NCBI RefSeq assembly: GCF_019024285.1
Contig: NZ_WMKZ01000036.1
Span: 1 to 41,753 of the forward strand
Direction: 5' to 3'
Origin: Alkalihalobacterium elongatum
Lineage (GTDB): Bacteria; Bacillota; Bacilli; Bacillales; Bacillaceae_F
DNA length: 41,753 bases
In this document: positions 9,417-17,763 of the stretch, one piece after another
How the letters are laid out: every line of letters starts with the position of its first letter
Numbering within the stretch: the first letter of the stretch is position 1
Translations under genes and position numbers: made by a program
Notes under the pieces: model-generated
The model's input: only the letters and a program-made list of their open reading frames with translations
The model's database searches: none
Told to the model about the DNA's origin: nothing

Positions 9417-9434
9417 TTGCAAAAACTATGCCAA
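9417..9434 (-). promoter_or_regulatory. Sigma-54 (SigL) -24/-12 promoter of the catabolic operon
   Basis: The minus strand reads TTGGCATAGTTTTTGCAA. The GG and GC dinucleotides are separated by exactly ten bases, as required for the sigma-54 consensus TGGCAC-N5-TTGC. It lies about 43 bases upstream of the first operon gene (start 9374). Confidence 0.85.
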
Positions 9435-9483
9435 AATTCAGAACTTTATTTAAACACTGGAAAGACGATAGTCACCTTAACTT

Positions 9484-9541
9484 TGTTTCTTATAGAAACA
9501 ATCAGTGTTCCCTAAAGAAACAGCAGTTTCCTTTAGAAACA
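9484..9541. promoter_or_regulatory. Three 17-bp palindromic candidate enhancer sites
   Basis: TGTTTCTTATAGAAACA (9484-9500), TGTTCCCTAAAGAAACA (9506-9522) and AGTTTCCTTTAGAAACA (9525-9541) are related dyads starting 22 and 19 bases apart, about two helical turns. They lie 50 to 110 bases upstream of the -24 element, the usual place for enhancers of NtrC-type activators. The likely ligand is the activator encoded at 11473-12846; that link is inferred. The stretch 9375-9684 holds otherwise only the start region of the divergent gene. Confidence 0.75.
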
Positions 9542-9684
9542 TTTCAATTTGTGCAAAGACAACTGCTTGCTGCATAATAAAAGCTTAAGTATAATGAATG
9601 AAAATCACTGCATTTATTAAATATTCTAAATCTTCAACTCTATGAACAATATCTAATTGACAGTTCTTAAAAGGTGGTGAACTT

Positions 9685-10479
9685 ATGATCATTTATGCAT
9701 TAAGCGGTCCTAGTGGGACGGGTAAAAGTACAAGCGCTCTCTCATTCGCTTATGAAAAAAATATCCCTGCAATCATTGATGATGGATTATTAATTGTTCG
9801 AGGGAAAAAAGTAGCTGGTACTTCAGCAAAGTTCGAGAAAAACTATATTACCGCTGTTAAGAGAGCAACGTTTCATTTCGAAGAGCATAAAAAAGAGGTT
9901 CAAGAAGCCATAAAAATATATAACCTTTCCAAAATACTTATCATCGGTACTTCTCCAAAAATGGTGAAACGAATTTGCTCGACTTTGGAGCTTGGTGAAA
10001 TTGATCACCTTATTGACGTTAGCGAAATCCGCTCATCGCGAGAAATTAAAATGGCATTATACGTACGCTTAACGCAAGGGAAGCATGTAATTCCAATCCC
10101 ACATAAACAAGTGGAGCAAAGCTTTTTTAAACGACTCATTAAACAAGGAATGAAAATCTTCTCACAAAAAGAGGAAGTGATTGGAGAAACGACCGTCGTT
10201 TATCCTGATTTTGACTCTAACTCTATTCAAATTTCTAAAAAAGTATTAACTTCAATTGCTGCTTATGAATGCGAGCAGCCTCTAGAAGTTAAACAATGCC
10301 AACAAGTAAACGTTCAAATGACTGCACTGCCTACCGTCGATTTAACGGTCAGTCTACACCATCCACTTCAACGAACGCTCCAAGATATTGGTGAAGATAT
10401 TCAATCCAGAGTTCAACAAGCTTTTCATAACTATCTGCACTTAGAACTTCATTCCATTCATATTCATTTCGTTAAATAG
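9685..10479 (+). CDS. P-loop protein with Asp23/Gls24-like C-terminal domain
   Basis: The 264-residue product begins with a Walker A motif, GPSGTGKST (residues 8-16), at the very N-terminus. A core like a small nucleotide-binding domain follows (IIDDGLLI at 30-37; KILIIGTSP at 83-91; DHLIDVSEIRSSRE at 107-120). From about residue 168 to the end the pattern looks like an Asp23/Gls24 alkaline-shock domain: a short strand, ISKKVLTSIAAY, a strand TVDLTVSLHH, a helix LQDIGEDIQSRVQQAFHNY and a final LHSIHIHFV strand. No transmembrane segment is evident. It is transcribed away from the sigma-54 operon, with AAAGGTGG before the ATG. The two-domain reading is by eye; function unknown. Confidence 0.7.
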   Translation: MIIYALSGPSGTGKSTSALSFAYEKNIPAIIDDGLLIVRGKKVAGTSAKFEKNYITAVKRATFHFEEHKKEVQEAIKIYNLSKILIIGTSPKMVKRICSTLELGEIDHLIDVSEIRSSREIKMALYVRLTQGKHVIPIPHKQVEQSFFKRLIKQGMKIFSQKEEVIGETTVVYPDFDSNSIQISKKVLTSIAAYECEQPLEVKQCQQVNVQMTALPTVDLTVSLHHPLQRTLQDIGEDIQSRVQQAFHNYLHLELHSIHIHFVK

Positions 10480-10482
10480 TAA

Positions 10483-10511
10483 ACACCGAAGGGGTGTTAG
10501 TCCTTCGGTGT
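10483..10511. terminator. Terminator between convergent genes
   Basis: ACACCGAAGG and CCTTCGGTGT form a perfect 10-bp stem. A T-rich stretch follows on the plus strand and a short one on the minus strand, so it may serve both the P-loop gene and the second crotonase gene. Confidence 0.8.
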
Positions 10512-10516
10512 CTTTG

Positions 10517-11311
10517 TTATAGTCTTCTTTTAAAATTAGGTGGGCGCTTTTCTACAAACGATGCAACCCCTTCTGGGAAATCATGCGGGTCAACGAATGA
10601 TGTTTCTCCTTGCCACAACTCTTCTACACTGTTAACACAGTTAGCAACAGATCGTTTAATAGCCTTTAGCGAAGCTGGTGATTGAGAGGCAACTAATCTC
10701 CCCATGCGAATCGCATAGCGATCGAGCTTTTCTTCTTGAACGAGGTAGTTGATTAAGCCTAAGCTTTTACAATCTTCAGCATCATATAGTCGACCTGTGA
10801 AAACTAAATCTTTCGTTCGACTCGGCCCAATTAAATCAACTAGACGCTGGGCAAATTTATTATTTAAGGTAATTCCTAACCGACCGACCGGAATCCCCAT
10901 TCTCGTCTTATTTGAACCAATTCTAATATCACATGCAAGTGCAAGCTCTAAACCCGCCCCCATCGCTGGACCATTGATTACGCCTATAGTTGGGATAGGC
11001 AATTGTTCAAATGTGGAGATCGCTCTTTCCATAAGTAAAAAAGAAGCTTCAGCTTCATCAACTGACATTTGATGAAACTCTTTAATATCTGATCCTGCTG
11101 TAAACTGTTCCCCTGCTCCCCTTAATATCGCCACTTTATTTTTGGGATTGTCTAATATTTTGGCCCCAATCTCTGATAATTGTGTCCACATATTCGATGT
11201 TAATGCATTTTTTGAATGAGGGCGACTTAAACTAATGATCGCTAAACCGGCAGTTTCTTGATACGTGATCTTGGCATCGTCATCTTCCATTCTTTGAATT
11301 TGAACTCGCAA
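10517..11311 (-). CDS. Divergent crotonase-fold protein lacking one catalytic Glu
   Basis: The 264-residue protein has the crotonase fold: oxyanion segment TAGSDIKEF, NGPAMGAGLEL and a C-terminal VASFVEKRPPNFKRR. The first catalytic glutamate is present (Glu122 in GAGLEL), but the position 20 residues on, where hydratases have the second glutamate, is Val142 (GIPVGRLG), and the usual GGTQRL is replaced by LNNKFAQRL. It is therefore probably not a plain hydratase; isomerase, hydrolase or decarboxylase activity is possible within this superfamily. The start is TTG at 11311 behind GGGGGAG. It has its own sigma-54 promoter and follows the activator gene. Confidence 0.8.
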   Translation of the reverse strand: MRVQIQRMEDDDAKITYQETAGLAIISLSRPHSKNALTSNMWTQLSEIGAKILDNPKNKVAILRGAGEQFTAGSDIKEFHQMSVDEAEASFLLMERAISTFEQLPIPTIGVINGPAMGAGLELALACDIRIGSNKTRMGIPVGRLGITLNNKFAQRLVDLIGPSRTKDLVFTGRLYDAEDCKSLGLINYLVQEEKLDRYAIRMGRLVASQSPASLKAIKRSVANCVNSVEELWQGETSFVDPHDFPEGVASFVEKRPPNFKRRL

Positions 11312-11356
11312 TTCCTTCTCCCCCTTTTGTCTCTTTAAGTAAATTCACTTATCATT

Positions 11357-11374
11357 ATGCAAATTACGTGCCAA
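11357..11374 (-). promoter_or_regulatory. Sigma-54 (SigL) -24/-12 promoter of the second crotonase gene
   Basis: The minus strand reads TTGGCACGTAATTTGCAT, a full match to the consensus with ten bases between GG and GC. It lies 46 bases upstream of the TTG start at 11311. I saw no clear copy of the 9484-9541 dyads upstream of it. Confidence 0.88.
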
Positions 11375-11472
11375 AATTGGTAGACAATAATACTTGGGTT
11401 CGAATAGCAAAAAAAAGAACAATTTATTCAATACAATCTAGTGGCGAAGACTCCCTTAGTAATTTACCGACA

Positions 11473-12846
11473 TTACATCATATCGTATTTTTTTAATTTT
11501 GCATAAAACGCTTTTCTACTGATCCCCAGTTTATTAATAGCATCAGAGCGATTTTTACTTACTTTTATGACTTGCTGTAGGACCGTTTTCTCAGTATTTT
11601 CTAAAGCTTCGTGTAGCTGATAATTTGTCGTCCTGAGTTCAACACGCTCTCTTTGAAATAGCGGCGGCTCTGAACGTTTATTGTCTGTTCCTTCTCTAAT
11701 ATAGTCTGGAATATCATCAATAACAAAATGAGATCTCGGACAAACAGCTACCATATGTTCGAGTACATTATAAAGCTCCCTGACATTCCCAGGCCAATCG
11801 TACTGTTTTAAGGCAACGATGATGTCCTCATCTACGCTAACATGTTTTCCATACTTAGACTTTAATTGATGTAATAAATTCTCGACTAAAAATGGTAAAT
11901 CTTCTTTTCTATCTCGAAGCGGAGGAATGGTGATTGGAACTACATTGATTCGGTAATACAAGTCTTCTCGGAAAGTCCCTTTTTTTATTTCCTCACTTAA
12001 ATTCCGATTCGTTGCACAAATAATACGTACATCCATTGGAATAGCTTTCGTTCCACCAACCTTGTGAAACGAACGTTCTTGAATAACACGCAGGAGCTTC
12101 GCTTGAACATTTAAAGACATTTCCCCAATTTCATCTAAAAATAATGTCCCACCCCTTGCTAATTCAATTAATCCCTTTTTGCCGCCTTTTCGTGACCCTG
12201 TAAAAGAACCTTCCTCAAAACCGAACAATTCACTTTCAAATAAATTATCTGGAATCGATGCAATATTTATTGGAATAAATGGTTGATCATGTCTAGTGCT
12301 TGCTTCATGGATTGCTTTTGCAAATACTTCTTTACCAACACCACTTTCTCCATATAGCATGATCGTAACGTCTGTTGCAGCTACTTTTTTGGCTAGCGAG
12401 ACAGAGGTCTTCATTTTATAAACACTACTATTTAGCAATGAGAAATTTCTTCTATCTAGCTGTTTTCTTAATTCAGTTGAGTATGTCTTATACTTCTTCA
12501 ATTCTTCTTCTAAATGAGTAACTTCACTAATATCTTTCATTATTGTGACAACGCCAATCATTTCTCCATTTTCCATTAACGGCGTTATGTTAGCGCATAC
12601 ATCTTTCTTTAAAGAGTGAACGTAACTACAATCATTAATCAGTGGTTTTCCACTTTTTATGACTTCAATAATTCGTGAACTTTCTTCAATTTTATGTAAA
12701 TTCTTTCCGATGATCTTATCTTTTGGCACGTTGAACTGTTCAGTATAGGCTTTGTTAACATATGAAACCGTATAATCTGTTAATACGACGATTACAGCAT
12801 CATGAAGAGATTCTAGGATCGATAGTAAATGATGTTCTAATTTCAT
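11473..12846 (-). CDS. Sigma-54 dependent activator: PAS, AAA+, Fis-type HTH
   Basis: The 457-residue regulator has an N-terminal PAS domain (about residues 5-110), then a sigma-54 interaction AAA+ domain with Walker A GESGVGKE (166-173), the sigma-54 loop as GSFTGS (213-218) in place of GAFTGA, and Walker [12 protein letters not shown] (232-242). A Fis-type helix-turn-helix closes it (about 436-457, [18 protein letters not shown]). It lacks a response-regulator receiver domain, so a small ligand or redox signal through PAS is more likely than phosphorylation. The TTG of a longer frame lies at 12861, but GGAGGGAG just before ATG 12846 sets the start. It most likely drives the two flanking -24/-12 promoters. 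Confidence 0.88.
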   Translation of the reverse strand: MKLEHHLLSILESLHDAVIVVLTDYTVSYVNKAYTEQFNVPKDKIIGKNLHKIEESSRIIEVIKSGKPLINDCSYVHSLKKDVCANITPLMENGEMIGVVTIMKDISEVTHLEEELKKYKTYSTELRKQLDRRNFSLLNSSVYKMKTSVSLAKKVAATDVTIMLYGESGVGKEVFAKAIHEASTRHDQPFIPINIASIPDNLFESELFGFEEGSFTGSRKGGKKGLIELARGGTLFLDEIGEMSLNVQAKLLRVIQERSFHKVGGTKAIPMDVRIICATNRNLSEEIKKGTFREDLYYRINVVPITIPPLRDRKEDLPFLVENLLHQLKSKYGKHVSVDEDIIVALKQYDWPGNVRELYNVLEHMVAVCPRSHFVIDDIPDYIREGTDNKRSEPPLFQRERVELRTTNYQLHEALENTEKTVLQQVIKVSKNRSDAINKLGISRKAFYAKLKKYDMM

Positions 12847-13025
12847 TAGGACTCCCTCCAATCGAAAAGGTTAAGACCATTTGCTAACATGTCTATAAAA
12901 AGCAGCGCAAATGTAGTTTGTATCCGAACATTTTCATAGTTTAATTGAATCTTATTTAATTAGGAGATTAATGTCAATCAAATCCAAAAAGTAAAGTAAA
13001 TATTTTGTATTTTCTAACTACTTAA

Positions 13026-13091
13026 TTATTTCAAAAACCTTCACGCAAGGCGTGAAGAACCAAGCTTACGCTAAGTTAACGGTCCAATAGC
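13026..13091 (+). repeat. Structured interspersed repeat, copy 1 (degenerate)
   Basis: In order: TTATTTCAAAAA, the hairpin CTTCACGC-aag-GCGTGAAG, an imperfect hairpin ACCAAGC-ttac-GCTAAGT, then TAACGGTCCAATAGC. The same modules occur at 28134-28255, where the two hairpins are inverted relative to the GGTCCAATAGC end. The second hairpin here has two mismatches. Confidence 0.8.
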
Positions 13092-13221
13092 TAATAGCAA
13101 CAATCCTTTAAAAAAGTACCTTGAGAAAAGAGCCACAGATTAAAACTCTTACTGCCTTTAATGTTATATTTTAATAATATTAGGATGAGAACTATCTTTA
13201 AGTTTTTCGTTTTTTTGGAAG

Positions 13222-13406
13222 TTACTCACAGGATGTGGATAAAATAACCCACTAATTGTGCATAGTTAATTGCCTGTTATTACTGAATTTGACTATCCTT
13301 TTCAGCTAACTGTGTATAATAAAGTAGGTTATACACAGAGTTATTCACAACCTTTCAAGTTATCCCCATGTTCATTATTTTATGAATTTGTTGCTGCAGT
13401 GGATAA
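13222..13406. promoter_or_regulatory. Cluster of DnaA-box-like 9-mers (cluster 2)
   Basis: Exact TTATNCACA matches: TGTGGATAA at 13234-13242 (-), TGTGTATAA at 13311-13319 (-), TTATACACA at 13329-13337 (+) and TTATTCACA at 13341-13349 (+). One-mismatch copies: TTACTCACA 13222-13230, TGTGCATAG 13257-13265, TTATCCCCA 13360-13368 and AGTGGATAA 13398-13406. It lies between the leuS terminator and the activator's upstream region, some 380 bases or more from the activator start. DnaA binding is inferred. Confidence 0.75.
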
Positions 13407-13429
13407 GTGAAAAAGAAAAAATGGAGAAG

Positions 13430-13465
13430 CATTATTCCGAAATAAAGAATAATACCTTCTCCATT
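13430..13465 (-). terminator. leuS terminator
   Basis: AATGGAGAAG pairs with CTTCTCCATT, with an inner ATTATTC/GAATAAT extension. On the minus strand the stem runs into a T-rich tail just past the leuS stop codon. Confidence 0.88.
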
Positions 13466-13469
13466 TTCA

Positions 13470-15890
13470 TTAATTAGCAACGATATTGACCAGCTTTCCA
13501 GGAACGGCAATTACTTTTCGAATCGTCTTTCCTTCAATCGCTTCGTTTACTTTTTCATCCGTACGTGCGAGCTCTTCCATTTGTTCTTTGCTTGCATCCT
13601 TAGGAATAACTAGCTTCGCTTTCACTTTACCATTCACTTGAACAACAATTTCAATCTCATCTTCGACTAAATATTTCTCATCGAAATTAGGCCATGATGC
13701 ATAAGCAAGTGTATCTTGATGACCTAGCCTCTGCCATAACTCTTCTGCTACATGAGGAGCGACTGGAGAAATCAGCTTCACAAAACCTTCCATTAATGAT
13801 TTCGGTAATGTTTCTTGCTTATATGCTTCGTTAATGAAGACCATTAATTGTGAAATGCCAACGTTGAAACGTAAGCCTTCAAAATCTTCACTTACTTTCT
13901 TAACGGTTTGATGGTACGTACGTGTCAACACTTCAGTACCGTCTTCTTCCGTAATTTTTGAATTTAGTTCACCAGTTGCTTCGTCGATAAATAAACGCCA
14001 AATTCGGTCTAAGAAACGTCGCGCACCGTCTAAACCGTTTTCTGACCATGCGATTGATGCATCAAGTGGTCCCATGAACATCTCGTATAAGCGAAGCGTG
14101 TCTGCACCGTGACTTTCAATAATATCATCAGGGTTTACAACATTTCCTTTTGATTTACTCATCTTCTCATTATTTTCGCCAAGAATCATTCCTTGGTTAA
14201 ATAATTTTTGGAATGGCTCTTTTGTAGGAACAACCCCAAGATCATAAAGTACTTTATGCCAGAAACGTGCATATAACAAGTGAAGTACTGCATGCTCTGC
14301 TCCACCAATATAAATATCAACTGGTAGCCAGTGATTTAATTTTTCAGGATCAGCAAGCTGTTCGTTATTTTTTGGATCAATATATCGTAAGTAGTACCAG
14401 CAGCTTCCTGCCCACTGTGGCATCGTATTTGTTTCACGACGTCCTTTTTTACCTGTCTCTGGACAAACCACTTCTAACCAATCTTTAGCATTAGCTAATG
14501 GTGATTCACCTGTTCCAGATGGTCGAATTTCATCCATCTCTGGAAGTACTAATGGTAACTCTTCTTCAGCTACAGGAGTCATCGTCCCATCTTCCCAATG
14601 AATAATTGGAATTGGTTCACCCCAATAACGTTGGCGACTGAATAACCAGTCACGAAGGCGGTATGTAATTTTCTTCGTGCCTTTTCCTTCTTTTTCCAGC
14701 CATTCAAGCATTTTGCTTATCGCTTCTTCTTTATCTAATCCATCAAGGAAGTCAGAGTTTACATGAGGACCGTCACCTGTGTATGCTTCTTCTTCAATGT
14801 TACCACCAGAGACAACCTCTTTAATTTGCAGGTTAAATTCTTTGGCAAACTCATAGTCTCTTTCGTCATGTCCTGGTACCGCCATAATTGCACCAGTTCC
14901 ATAGCTTACAAGTACATAATCAGCAATCCAAACTGGCAGCTTTTCACCATTTACAGGATTGATGGCATATGCCCCTGTGAAAACACCTGTTTTTTCTTTT
15001 GCTAATTCTGTCCGCTCCAGATCACTCTTCGTTGCCACTTTCTTTTTATATGCCTCAATTGCTTCTTTTTGTTCCACAGTTGTGATTTGATCGATTAATT
15101 TGTGCTCTGGTGCTAACACCATATACGTTGCCCCGAATAACGTATCTGGACGTGTTGTAAATACCGTAATAGACTCATCATGACCATCAATTGTAAAAGT
15201 GACCTCAGCCCCTTCTGATTTACCAATCCAGTTACGTTGCATGTCTTTAATGCTTTCAGGCCAATCTAGTTCTTCTAAATCGTCTAATAAGCGATCAGCG
15301 TATTCTGTAATCTTTAGTACCCATTGCTTCATTGGGCGGCGTTCTACTGGGTGTCCGCCACGCTCACTTTTCCCATCAATTACTTCTTCATTCGCAAGAA
15401 CTGTTCCTAAAGCTGGACACCAGTTTACCGCAACTTCGTCTACATAAGCTAAACCTTTTTTATATAATTGCAGGAAGATCCATTGTGTCCACTTATAATA
15501 GTTTTGATCTGTCGTATCGACTTCACGATCCCAATCATATGAAAAGCCAAGTGACTTAATTTGTCTTCTGAAGTTATTAATATTTTGCTGTGTGAATTCC
15601 CGCGGGTGTTTTCCCGTATCTAACGCATATTGCTCTGCTGGAAGTCCAAATGCATCCCAACCCATCGGATGTAAAACATTGTATCCTTGCATTCGCTTCA
15701 TTCTTGATAAGATATCTGTTGCTGTATAACCTTCAGGGTGTCCTACATGAAGCCCTGCTCCTGACGGATACGGGAACATATCTAAAGCATAAAATTTCTT
15801 TTTGTCTAACTCATCTAACGTTTTAAACGTTTTGTTTTCTTCCCAATACTGTTGCCACTTCTTCTCGATTGTTTGATGTTGAAAAGACAT
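13470..15890 (-). CDS. leuS: Leucyl-tRNA synthetase
   Basis: This is an 806-residue class I aminoacyl-tRNA synthetase that charges tRNA-Leu. The HIGH-type signature is HVGH (residues 48-51, in [17 protein letters not shown]), the KMSKS loop is present ([11 protein letters not shown]), and the editing domain with [12 protein letters not shown] and [15 protein letters not shown] lies between them. Length matches bacterial LeuRS. The ATG follows AGGAGG. It is controlled by the leucine T-box leader upstream and ends at its own terminator, so it is monocistronic. Confidence 0.98.
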   Translation of the reverse strand: MSFQHQTIEKKWQQYWEENKTFKTLDELDKKKFYALDMFPYPSGAGLHVGHPEGYTATDILSRMKRMQGYNVLHPMGWDAFGLPAEQYALDTGKHPREFTQQNINNFRRQIKSLGFSYDWDREVDTTDQNYYKWTQWIFLQLYKKGLAYVDEVAVNWCPALGTVLANEEVIDGKSERGGHPVERRPMKQWVLKITEYADRLLDDLEELDWPESIKDMQRNWIGKSEGAEVTFTIDGHDESITVFTTRPDTLFGATYMVLAPEHKLIDQITTVEQKEAIEAYKKKVATKSDLERTELAKEKTGVFTGAYAINPVNGEKLPVWIADYVLVSYGTGAIMAVPGHDERDYEFAKEFNLQIKEVVSGGNIEEEAYTGDGPHVNSDFLDGLDKEEAISKMLEWLEKEGKGTKKITYRLRDWLFSRQRYWGEPIPIIHWEDGTMTPVAEEELPLVLPEMDEIRPSGTGESPLANAKDWLEVVCPETGKKGRRETNTMPQWAGSCWYYLRYIDPKNNEQLADPEKLNHWLPVDIYIGGAEHAVLHLLYARFWHKVLYDLGVVPTKEPFQKLFNQGMILGENNEKMSKSKGNVVNPDDIIESHGADTLRLYEMFMGPLDASIAWSENGLDGARRFLDRIWRLFIDEATGELNSKITEEDGTEVLTRTYHQTVKKVSEDFEGLRFNVGISQLMVFINEAYKQETLPKSLMEGFVKLISPVAPHVAEELWQRLGHQDTLAYASWPNFDEKYLVEDEIEIVVQVNGKVKAKLVIPKDASKEQMEELARTDEKVNEAIEGKTIRKVIAVPGKLVNIVAN

Positions 15891-16020
15891 TCAATTTCCT
15901 CCTATTGATTGGTTATTATATGTAATTGTTGAATAAATACGTTCATCAGCTAGCAGCTACTTGAACAAAAGTCACATTACCGAAGAAACTCGGTAGACTG
16001 CTTATTTTAGGTCAGGCCAT

Positions 16021-16310
16021 AAAAAAACCTCCCACCCCTAGCGTTATCGTTAGGGACGAGAGGTTGATCACAAATTAATTTTCCCGCGGTACCACCCAAA
16101 TTAGTATGAAAGAAAAAATCCATACTCACTTTAGTAACCTTAACGCGGCGGACGGCAGCAGCTACTATTCGTTCACTCCTGCAACTTTGAGGCGAGTTCA
16201 TGGGTATCATCGATTGACTTTCACCAGCCGTCAATTCTCTATATGCTAGATACGTCACTACTATTCCTCTTCATCGTTATTAATGATTTTTTATTATAAA
16301 AGCTAATATA
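16021..16310 (-). ncRNA. Leucine T-box leader of leuS
   Basis: The leader contains the T-box core TGGTACCGCGG (complement of 16084-16094) and an AGGAATAGTA-like start of stem I. The specifier loop has GAACTCGCC, so the specifier codon would be CTC (Leu) at 16194-16196. The terminator hairpin is at 16021-16065, AACCTC...GAGGTT followed by seven T. Uncharged tRNA-Leu would stabilise the antiterminator and allow leuS transcription. The 5' end is set from the promoter and is approximate. Confidence 0.92.
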
Positions 16311-16316
16311 CTTGCT

Positions 16317-16345
16317 ATTGTATGAATTTGTCGATTTTCTGTCAA
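16317..16345 (-). promoter_or_regulatory. Sigma-A promoter of the leuS T-box leader
   Basis: The minus strand has TTGACA (16345-16340), a 17-base spacer and TACAAT (16322-16317), placed just upstream of the T-box leader. Confidence 0.85.
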
Positions 16346-16394
16346 GACCATTTTTACCAAATTCCACTAGAAACATACCTTTTTTCTATTATTA

Positions 16395-17606
16395 TTATGA
16401 TTGAACGGAATGCTTGGCTGCATGTTCAGTTACTGTTTTTTCCTTTAAGACTCGGTCATACAGAGCTGTTGAAATGAACGCCAGACAGAATAGCCCCATA
16501 AGGGTATAGAAAAGAGTTACCATACCAAAGGATTCAGCTATTAAACCACCGATAAATGGCCCCATCATTCTTCCGCCCGTAGCAACACTATTGACGACAC
16601 CTTGATAAAACCCTGCTTTTCCTTCAGGTGCAAGTTTGTGAGCAATCGTAGGAATGGCTGGCCAGATAAACATCTCACCAATCGTTAAAATAACCATTGC
16701 GACAATGAACATCGTAAAAGCTTGTGCCTGGGATAAAACAAAGAATGAGATGATAAAGATCACTAAACCTGTGTATATTTGTGCCTTTAACGTATGAACC
16801 CATCTTCGAACAAAGAAAGCAATAATCGGTTGACATAGGACGATCATCGCACCATTAATCGTCCAAAGGACACTGTATTGTTTTAATGAGATTCCTAATT
16901 GCTGTGTGTAGACCGAAATATTCGATTGCCACTGCACATACGCCAGCCAACAAATAAAGTACCCCGCCAATACAATTAATAAGGCAATAAACTGCCGACT
17001 AAATGAAAAATGTCTCTTTTGCTCAAAGACGTTTGACGTTGCTTGAGAAACCGTTTGATTCGCTTCAATCTGTCTAAAACCGAATATAGCGAGCAGTAAA
17101 AATAAACAATACACGATACCATTCGAAATAAAGATATAATCTATCTTTATTGAAGCAACAACACCAGCTAAGGCTGTTCCTAAGGCAACACCGACATTTT
17201 GAGCAACATACATAGCATTGAAGGCTTTTCTTCCCCCTTCAGGCCATGCGGTTCCAGCCATAGCATAAAGGGCAGGAAATGTCATTCCAGCACCAAAACC
17301 AATCCCTATTAGCAAAGCGACATACCACAAAAATGTGTGATTGTAGGCTAGAATAAAGGCGCTAATAATTGTAATAGCGATTCCATAGATGACCGTCTTA
17401 TAACCACCTATTCGATCAAACAAAGTTCCGCCAATGAGATTTCCAATGACACCAGCCCCTGCATTCATCATTAATACGAATCCTGCAACAGATAATGGTT
17501 TACCTAACTCTTGATGTAAATAAATCGTGTTAAGTGGCCAAATGAAAGAAGCACCTGTTACATTGATAACCATACCAATAACAAGTAACCAAATTGCTTT
17601 AGGCAT
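16395..17606 (-). CDS. yttB: MFS transporter (YttB-like)
   Basis: This 403-residue protein of the major facilitator superfamily has about 12 transmembrane helices. The loop 2-3 motif A appears as GGTLFDRIGGYK, and the repeat in the second half is weaker. Its position beside leuS matches B. subtilis yttB, a putative efflux or export protein. The substrate is unknown. The ATG is preceded by GAGGAG. I see no convincing terminator at its 3' end, and its stop lies just upstream of the leuS promoter, so some readthrough is possible. Confidence 0.78.
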   Translation of the reverse strand: MPKAIWLLVIGMVINVTGASFIWPLNTIYLHQELGKPLSVAGFVLMMNAGAGVIGNLIGGTLFDRIGGYKTVIYGIAITIISAFILAYNHTFLWYVALLIGIGFGAGMTFPALYAMAGTAWPEGGRKAFNAMYVAQNVGVALGTALAGVVASIKIDYIFISNGIVYCLFLLLAIFGFRQIEANQTVSQATSNVFEQKRHFSFSRQFIALLIVLAGYFICWLAYVQWQSNISVYTQQLGISLKQYSVLWTINGAMIVLCQPIIAFFVRRWVHTLKAQIYTGLVIFIISFFVLSQAQAFTMFIVAMVILTIGEMFIWPAIPTIAHKLAPEGKAGFYQGVVNSVATGGRMMGPFIGGLIAESFGMVTLFYTLMGLFCLAFISTALYDRVLKEKTVTEHAAKHSVQS

Positions 17607-17763
17607 TATATGACTCTCCTCTTATTTCGTCTCTCTAAGCAAATAGTAAAAGATAACCATTAAAATAGCAATGCTTTTTCATTACCATTTCAGTCGTTCG
17701 AGTTTCTTGTTCGTTTATGATAGGATAATGAAGTATCTTATAACCAATTAAAGGTGATTATTA

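Larger units (their letters stand above)
12847..13469. other. Long gap upstream of the activator gene
   Basis: This stretch of 623 bases has no convincing gene. It holds the upstream region of the activator gene, one copy of an interspersed structured repeat (13026-13091), the second DnaA-box cluster (13222-13406) and the leuS terminator (13430-13465). A constitutive promoter for the activator could not be assigned. Confidence 0.7.

Noticed and set aside
10749-11072. 107-residue plus-strand ORF inside the second crotonase gene
   Set aside because: It is antisense to a clear crotonase-fold gene, with no start site signal.
16007-16258. 83-residue minus-strand ORF upstream of leuS
   Set aside because: It lies wholly within the T-box leader, which explains the sequence.
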